A stretch of DNA of 64,000 nt from Schistosoma haematobium. Lineage: Eukaryota > Platyhelminthes > Trematoda > Strigeidida > Schistosomatidae. The notes beneath the pieces were generated by a model, which was not told where the DNA came from, made no database searches, and saw only the letters and a program-made list of their open reading frames with translations. The DNA lies in the NCBI RefSeq assembly GCF_000699445.3, contig NC_067202.1, positions 12,863,924 to 12,927,923 on the forward strand. The letters are read 5' to 3'. The position numbers were made by a program, and so were the translations under genes. This document shows, piece after piece, positions 57,301 to 64,000 of the stretch (the first letter of the stretch is position 1; every line of letters starts with the position of its first letter).

Positions 57301-57729
57301 CTACTACTCAACAACAAATGTTTCATATTTTCGTTTTCTTTCAAATACTGTAAATAAATTGTATTGTTTTAATGGTTAAAATAACACCTTGTTTTGACAG
57401 AAAGATTTTAAAAATCTTCTTATGAATAAAATTTTTAATGATTGTAGATGAATTGTTTTCTTTTTTGAGAGCTTTCTTCATTTATTTAACAAAACCATTT
57501 ACTGACTACTTATCAAATATTACTTAAGTAACTGAATAAATAACTACTTGAGTATATCCGATAATGAGTCTGAAAAAAGGAACATTTTGTACAAAGATGT
57601 ACCATAATTGGATATAATTGATGAAAATTCTCTATTTTTACAACTAGACAAGTTGAATATTTCATCATTAAGTAACCTGAAAGTCATAGATACCATAGTC
57701 AGCTATAGGCAAATGTTAGTTGAATACTC

Positions 57730-58175
57730 CTTTGGTATTGTTTTACTTGAATCCCCCCATTGATGTTTAGGACTGCAATCAATCAGTTTCTTATTAGCAT
57801 ATGTGCATACTATGCGTATTGACTCGATATTGCCCTAATTTACAATCATTATAAGCAAAGATGGATAGGGGCTAGCAGTGGAATCCAGGAAACACGTTTC
57901 ACGTTCAATTGCAGTCCTTTACATCAATGGGAAGATTCAAGTAAAACAATATCAAGTGAATTAAACTTCACCCCACTGCACAAACAAGTGGCTATCAGAA
58001 CTCAATAACTCAATGGATAACGCGATGGCGTTTGAAGCGAACGGTACTGGGTCCAGTTCCTAGATTGAACATCAACTCTGAGATGCAGGTAGATCCAGCT
58101 GACGAGTCCTAAATAGGACGAAACGTGCGTCCTGGATTCCACTGCTAGCCATTATCCATCCTTGATTATTTGAAT
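57730..58175. repeat. Family B (Sm-alpha) inverted pair with best ribozyme
   Basis: Reversed leader, flank and hammerhead 3' half (57730-57905, stopping inside stem III at CACGTTTC). It is joined to a full plus-strand unit (57908-58175): leader, head with AACTCAATGGATAACGCG, T arm ACTGGGTCCAGTTCC, hammerhead and flank CACTGCTAGCC. Confidence 0.88.
58093..58137 (+). ncRNA. Family B (Sm-alpha) hammerhead ribozyme, intact
   Basis: Stem I ATCCAG (58093-58098) with CTGGAT (58132-58137); core CTGACGA (58099-58105); stem II GTCC/GGAC with loop TAAATA; GAAA (58120-58123); short stem III ACG/CGT; cleavage after GTC (58131). Every conserved base of the hammerhead is present. Sm-alpha repeats are published as active self-cleaving hammerheads, so activity is expected. 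Confidence 0.88.
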
Positions 58176-58354
58176 ACTGTTCTAAAAAATTTATAGATAC
58201 GAAATAAATTTATCATTTAGTACTCTGTTGGCTTTTGAAGATGTAAGTGACACCATTGATTATTCTCACCCCAATTATGTAATATTATTATTTGTTTCTA
58301 AGTAAAGAGAAGTGAGATTAATGGTAGAGGCACTTTTGACTACTGAGTTTCAGG

Positions 58355-58415
58355 TCTAACGTCTCCCACATTCACCTCACTAGAAACGAGAAACTGGGTA
58401 GTATTTCACTAGACC
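58355..58415 (-). mobile_element. LTR-like fragment
   Basis: AACGTCTCCCACATTCAC matches the reversed end of the solo LTRs at 3087 and 7629. Short and weak. Confidence 0.3.
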
Positions 58416-58955
58416 TTACACTTAAGTTGAGTGGCTCAAAGTGTAGTACACGAAACTTCACTTCATAAATGAGTTGTGTCCTTCAATTTATTACAGTTGT
58501 ATTGATCTGCACATTTTGTATATATTCATTATAAAATGTGTGGAATTTCGCGTTATTATATTTGTCTATTTTTCTTACATATATATTCAGTCAGTTATAT
58601 GCAACCTAGAATTTGGCACGCATGTGATACGGTTCAAATGCGGACAAATGAAATCACTAAGACAAATATCAAAGTAGTAGAAATTGTAGTATCATCGGTG
58701 GTAGTAAGAAACTATTGGAGATGGAGAATATCGTTTGCGAAGGTACAACAAATTCACGAGATGAAGAGTATATAATAATTTTGAAACTTAAGATCTGAGA
58801 GAAGACAAACAGTGAATAGATCTACTTCACCGCAACAGATTCTTATCCAATTCATTCAACTTCTTCATCCGTTGGTTACACTAATCGCATTGACTGCGAG
58901 TCAGTAGTTGGCGCCTAACAATAGGGTTCAGTTAAACAGTTAATAATTTCATGGA
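58416..58955. other. Stretch without recognised features
   Basis: Overlapping small frames at 58474-58775 are unsupported. Confidence 0.3.
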
Positions 58956-58959
58956 CTGA

Positions 58960-59135
58960 TTTCATGCGTTAATATGGCTGTCCATAACTTTCTTCCTGTC
59001 TAATCCTAAAGGACAAAACATCATATTATCGAAGTAAAAGGTTGTTGAGAGATATTTGATATACGTCCCAAACATCCAAGTTGATTAACATTCATTGCCT
59101 TATCAACTGACTTATCATTTTACATTTTATAGTCA
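58960..59135 (-). mobile_element. RTE-type retrotransposon, strongly decayed fragment
   Basis: TGTCCATAACTTTCTTCC and the following order of motifs down to TATCAACTGACTTATCAT parallel the reversed ORF end at 60295-60440. Confidence 0.5.
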
Positions 59136-59514
59136 AGAGAACAAGAGAAAATTGGCAATCGAATAAAAACAAAAAAAGCAAAGTAACTTAGTATCAAAAT
59201 ATACACCAAAAAAACTTATCATAATTATGGTGAAAATATTCAGGGTCATTGTGTATCTGGGTTATTAAGATTATTATTATTATTTAGACTATATCATTTA
59301 TTATTGAACATTTACTTTCATTACTATAATAATCATTGTTATTGTTAATACAATTATTATTAATAATGACAACTCTCCAGCGTAAATGACCGACATTTAT
59401 GTCATGTGATTTAGAAATCAAAGATCACTAAGATAAAAACATATTAGTTATTAACAGTGGAAATTAATTTTTGCTCTTCAATAAAAGGGTGAAGTGTGGA
59501 GATTGTAGAACTTG

Positions 59515-59900
59515 CAAAGTTTAAATTATGAACTGATCTCGACTAGACAATCTTCAACAACCTGGAAGTACTGAATAGTTGATTTATTCAAGTATGAAAA
59601 TTCTACAATCTTCACAAATCTTTTTATACTGACAATAATAATAATGTGTTCATTAGTGACTAACTTCAAGATGAAATTCTTGGAATTCTAGTGAAGATAT
59701 GTAGTCAGTAGAGTTCAACCTGGATGGGAATGAGACATTTATCTACCATAAGTAATCGAAGCCAGTCGCAGAATATCATTAACTGACTGAAGTTATAAAT
59801 TTATATGATTGGATACCGACTCGGTTGTACAGAGATTAAACATTTGTGCGTAAGACCGACAGTTTTTGGTTCGATCACTCTCAGGGTCGTGGATGTACAG
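59515..59900 (+). repeat. Family A composite, degraded
   Basis: Reversed and forward tail scraps (59515-59630), then a plus-strand leader (GTGTTCATTAGTGACTAAC), head with GGTTCGATCAC and hammerhead start. Cut by the RTE 3' end at about 59905. Confidence 0.6.
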
Positions 59901-60545
59901 TCTGTCAGTCATCTACAACATAAGACCAAGCACATATATATATCGGTTCAAGTTGCCACACCTCATTAGCACAACAAGATGAAAACCAAATTAATAGAAG
60001 TAGTTGCTTCAATGATGGTAATATATAAAAGAAAGATTGAATATGGGGATATAATAAAAGAAGAAAGAATTAGTTGGTAGAAAGAGATGTATAAAGTAAT
60101 TTTAATCTTACCGTTTAAGGGAAGACGAAATGTGTATACACCTACACCATTGTGATAGATTCTGAGCCATGTTATACACAGTCTCCAACCGTTGGTTACG
60201 ATGGTCACGCGAACCCCAACCAAGTATTTTGCATCAACCAACATGTCTCAGACTAGAAGTTAGTAACTTCAAGTAATAATGCCACATTTTAGTTTGGCAG
60301 CTCCTAACTTTCTTCCAACCATCCCCTACAATAGTCAGCATTAGGCGCTGTGGTAATCGGTAGTTGTGCGTGCGTATTATGTGGCCCAACCGTTTCAGTC
60401 GGTGAAGATTTACAACCTCATCAACTGATTTACCATCATTTCCTAATACCCTGACTATTACTTACCTGGTGATACCGTCAAATCCAAGTAATATCTTTTA
60501 AACATCTGTGATCAAATACTAGTAACTCACGAGTATCTTCTACTC

Positions 60546-61055
60546 CTAATGACCACGTTTCTCAGCCGTAAAGTAGAATAGGACGAAATGCTGTGCAATG
60601 TACTGGTCCTTAAATTGATAGACGGATATCTCAACTTCGCGATAGGTGAGGTGAGTTGGCAAAATCCTGAAGCAACAATTTTTATTTAGAGAGAGAGAGA
60701 AATGCATTCCAAACATCCTGGTATTGTTGTTGGGTGCTAGCAAAAGACTGTGCACTATAGCGTCTTCACCAAACAGGACTAGGTCATCTGAATATTCTGT
60801 GTCGGTGAGTGGACCTCCTGGTAGGAGATTAATTGCTGAAAATCCAGTCGATGAGAAAGTTATTCCCAGCGGTAGGTCCATGATGAAATTAAACAGAAAT
60901 GGAGATAGTGGACAACCTTGACGGACAGCACTTGAGGTTGCAAAATCAGATGACAGTTCCCTATAAGCTCTGACTCGACTGATAGTGGTCGAATAACGAA
61001 CATTTACAAGGTTTATGTACTTCAGAGGTACATTTTCATTGACAGATACTACCAA
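60546..61055 (-). pseudogene. Reverse transcriptase fragment (motifs B and C)
   Basis: The longest open piece of the element. SAVRQGCPLSPFLFNFIMD is RT motif B and YSDDLVLFGED is motif C, where the usual second residue is Ala or Met. After residue 120 it continues with FGMHFSLSLNKNCCF and YREVEISVYQFKDQ in shifted frames, so the C-terminus is not collinear with intact relatives. Confidence 0.8.
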
Positions 61056-61462
61056 AAAACCTCTCGGTCAACTGAGTTAAGAGCTGCTTTTAAGTTAAGA
61101 AAAACTACCATTGTCAGACGCCGATAAGCATGCCTGTATTCTAAGATCTGACGTATGGTGAATATGTGGTTGATGCAGGTACGGACAGGTTTGGAGCCAG
61201 CCTGATTTTCTCGTGTTTGCAGTTCACGAGTCATATTTAGGCGTCCAATAATTATTGAGGCTAGCATTTTAGATGCTATATTAGTCAAACTAATCCCTCT
61301 ATGGTTGTCACAGGATGGTTCTGACCCGTTCTTACATATTGGGACAATCAGTGATTGCGACCAGCCCGATGGGATTACATTCAGTCCCCGGATTTTAGCT
61401 AGAATATTGGTCAACCTAATCGCTAAAATTGGACCACTATCCTTAGAGACCTCTGGAGCCAA
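61049..61462 (-). pseudogene. Reverse transcriptase fragment (N-terminal motifs)
   Basis: Contains IPSGWSQSLIVPICKNGSEP, SCDNHRGISLTN and LQTRENQAGSKPVRTC, the fingers part of the RT. It ends in motif A as FLNLKAALNSVDRE, where the first catalytic Asp of FLDLKAAFDSVD-type motifs is Asn. It overlaps the next fragment by 7 bases in a different frame: a frameshift. Confidence 0.8.
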
Positions 61463-62389
61463 TCCATCTGAAAAGCTGCCCTTCCTCGTTTCGAATTAGC
61501 TATAGCTTTTTAAACTTCAATTAGAGTCGGGGGACCAACTTTAATGTTCTACTCAGGCTGTTTGGGAATGGTGGGTAGTTTTAGATTAGATGAACTACTC
61601 CTTAGTGTTCCGCCCGTCGTTCTAAACGTCTGGCCTAAGAGCAGATAAGATTGTAGTCTTTTTCCAAGACAGTCTCATTTACACTTGACTTCTTAGTTCC
61701 AGTTTCTTTTATTAGTCTGAAGAGCTATCTTGTGTTACCTACAACCACCGCCTTCTCCGTCTCTTTTGCTTTCGTTGCCCACCACTGCTCACGGTCGTTC
61801 CTTAGACTTGTGGTTAACCTATATCTGATTTGTTTACTCTCTTCATCGTGTTCAGAGACTGGAGGGATGAGTTTATGAGAATCCATCAGTGTAATAGACT
61901 TGGTTTTTCGTAACCCTTTGGTATAAATCACTAATATATGTCACTGCTGTTTCCATAGCTGTTCGTATATCTTTCCAAGCAACATCTGGGTCATCCTCGA
62001 TTTTAGAACTACCTAAGCCTGGCCTCAGTTGTTCATAGTATCTACTTTTGGCTTTCTTGTCAATCAGTTCAGTTCTAATGGGTCTTATTAGTGTGGTTTT
62101 TCTGCGTCCAGTAAGGCTAAATCAAATGCAAGATCGTAGTAGAGCATGATCGGAATCCAAACGTGTATTCCAGAACTAGAGACAGTCTTCCATCGGCCCT
62201 CTCCAATCATGACTGATGGCAATCTGGTCTATTTGAGCCCATCGCTGGTTTGGTGCAAGGGGGTCGCGATGCTACACGATGTCTTTCCCCTTATGCTTAA
62301 AATTGGTGCTCATCAGAAATAGACGGTTGTCTGAACACAGTTGCAGCAGGCGACCACCATTATCTTTTCTCTGAGCCTAAATACCAAAA

Positions 62390-62600
62390 TACCCACCTGA
62401 ATGTCTTTCTGGTTGGTTAAAGCTACCTACCTGGGCATTAAAGTCACTCGTTACGAGTACTATGTCCGAGTGTTTAAATTTTTGAAGAAGTTCAGAAAGC
62501 TCCCTGTAAAAGTCATCTTTCACTTCATCCGGGCTGCAATCATTGAGAGCCTAGACAGAAACGACGAAAAGGCAAAGACGTGTGTCTCTGTCCTTCCGAG
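62390..62600 (-). pseudogene. Endonuclease fragment of the RTE element
   Basis: On the minus strand it reads SPDEVKDDFYRELSELLQ, then KHSDIVLVTSDFNAQVG and SFNQPERHSGG. SDFNAQVG is the GDFN motif of apurinic-like endonucleases with Ser for Gly. Stops lie on both sides. Confidence 0.75.
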
Positions 62601-63430
62601 TTCTTACTGAGTCGTTTGGCTGAACAAAACGCAGGCGACTGATAACAGGGATCTATTCTCATCGTGCTTAATCTTCCCTCGTACCTAGTGCTATGCCTAC
62701 ACCTGCCAGTCCATGAGAACTAGTCATCGGGTGGCCAGATAAACGGAGGGTGTATCTCGTCGTCCCTCAGTTTTGGCGAGGTGATGGCAAGTGACTTACC
62801 GCGCTAGGATCCTGTATGCGTGCTTTGGTGACACAGCATACATCAATGATATAAGATTCTAGGTTTTTAGCTAATGAGTCCTGCTGGTCAATTTGGCATA
62901 GGGTGCGTACGTTGAAGGCTTTAATGTTTATTTGAGGGCAAGCTTTCCGTAGACCTGAGACAGTGTTTCACGCACTAGAATCGTTGGCCATGGTGACACT
63001 TGAAAAGGAAGTCAAAAAAGGAAGTTTACAGTTGAAAATCGAGGTAGGAGGAATAATAAGATTTGAAGAGAGAGATTGGTTATGAATACAGTGATCTTGA
63101 ATGCTGTTAGAGGTATCAGAGTCGTTTTCATCTCCTGGTTGTCCAAACCGTGAAAGGATTTTTCTAGAGGTACCTGAAAAGGAAATTTGATTAGAGGTGT
63201 TCATAGTGACCGTGGTGTCCATTGGACAACTGCTTGAGGCCGGTTACAAATGACCTTTTTGTGAGTAATGTTCATGTTAACTCCGTACTTGTTCAGACGT
63301 TACCACCGGGGGATAGGGTGGGGTGTGCATTTTTAGGGTCGACCTTTTCTAACCTCACCCTTCCTTGTAGAAAGGCAACATCGCTGTTATGCTGGTTGTG
63401 TGAAGGAAACACCTTTATAAGTTACACATA

Positions 63431-63770
63431 AATAAACAGTACACAGAATATGATCTGAATATTGGCTTAAGCGAACTATCTGTCTACTAACTATAGGACA
63501 AGTTAACTACTCAACAGTTCATTCTATTTACTATGATGATGCCTAAAATAACTATTAAGAATAATAGCGTATTTATAAGTTACTTATATTTAATCAAAAA
63601 TATCTTCAAAGTATTATTCAAGTATTATAGGATCAATAGTAAAGTTAAGCATAAAGTGCAAATTAATTGATAGAGTAATGAAAATTCATCATTTAAAGTG
63701 AGTTGAGATATGTATTAAGAAATTTACTAAGAAGTGATACTATTCATTAAACACCATTTAGTATCAGAAA
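63431..63770. other. AT-rich stretch without recognised features
   Basis: Nothing recognised. Confidence 0.35.
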
Positions 63771-63774
63771 GGGT

Positions 63775-64000
63775 TTTGTGGAGATTGTAGTAATTTCAAC
63801 AGTTGAGATCATGAGTCAATTGAAGCTAGACCACCAATAGACGGTGGATGTGTCTCTCAATTTCGTGGATTAATTGAAGTTAAACATTAACACCGTCGGA
63901 TGCCGGCCAGCTCAGTGGTCTAGTTGGTTAAGCGCCTGGCGCGAGACTGATAGCTCCTGGGTTCGAATCCCACGAGGCGGGGTCGTGGATACTCACTGCT
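63775..64000 (+). repeat. Family A copy, cut by the window end
   Basis: A reversed tail scrap (63775-63832) is joined to a plus-strand leader and head (63834-63990) with CTCAGTGGTCTAGTTGGTTA and GGGTTCGAATCCCACGAGG. The hammerhead would start at the window edge (ACTCACTGCT). Confidence 0.8.

Larger units (their letters stand above)
59905..63430 (-). mobile_element. Near full-length RTE-type non-LTR retrotransposon (decayed)
   Basis: On the minus strand, 5' to 3': a 5' region (63430-62970); an AP-like endonuclease domain (about 62950-62100) with NVRTLC-like start and TSDFNAQVGSF; a linker (61930-61700) with EQWWATKAKETEKA; reverse transcriptase (61500-60700) with CDNHRGISLTNIASKML, FLNLKAALNSVDREVF, VRQGCPLSPFLFNFIMDL and YSDDLVLFGED; a C-terminal region (60650-60050); and a 3' terminus with (CAGT)n at 59908. 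Several stops and frameshifts break the ORF, and two RT motifs are altered (LNS for the usual FDS-like block, YSDD for YADD). Order and motifs fit the RTE clade known in schistosomes as SR2; the exact subfamily is not certain. Confidence 0.85.

Overview
The window looks like genomic DNA of a schistosome blood fluke (Schistosoma mansoni or a close relative). It is AT-rich and split by long introns. It is packed with tRNA-headed, hammerhead-ribozyme-bearing repeats of the Sm-alpha type, with RTE-clade non-LTR retrotransposons ending in short tetranucleotide tails, and with A/T-rich microsatellites. There are no bacterial-style operons, no rRNA, no CRISPR array and no convincing functional tRNA gene.

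Only one host gene could be supported. It lies on the minus strand and its 3' part spans most of the left three quarters of the window. Five exons (47485-47084, 36052-35580, 25488-24669, 22724-22041 and 13942-13545) have matching splice phases at all four junctions. Together they read 924 uninterrupted codons to a stop. The first exon opens with what looks like the cytoplasmic end of a transmembrane helix. The rest is a Ser/Asn/Gln-rich, low-complexity region typical of a long cytoplasmic tail of a single-pass membrane protein. The ectodomain exons must lie upstream (higher coordinates); I did not find them in the window. The family is not recognised.

Everything else is repeat or featureless AT-rich sequence. 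The introns (about 11.0, 10.1, 1.9 and 8.1 kb) and the upstream region (47.5-64 kb) hold: (i) repeat family A, a tRNA-like head followed by a hammerhead motif; (ii) repeat family B, matching Sm-alpha, with its own hammerhead; (iii) RTE retrotransposon pieces, including one nearly complete decayed copy at 59905-63430; (iv) a deleted LTR retrotransposon (14618-15517) inserted cleanly into a family A copy, plus solo-LTR-like pieces; (v) several unclassified dispersed families, here called C, D, E, G and H; (vi) foldback elements, including a perfect 42-bp palindrome at 50356-50397.

The most interesting structure is in families A and B. Different sequences keep the same hammerhead fold, with a self-complementary mini stem III, and copies repeatedly occur as head-to-head inverted pairs. 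No protein system is built from these genes together; the window is one long-intron gene embedded in ribozyme-bearing mobile DNA.
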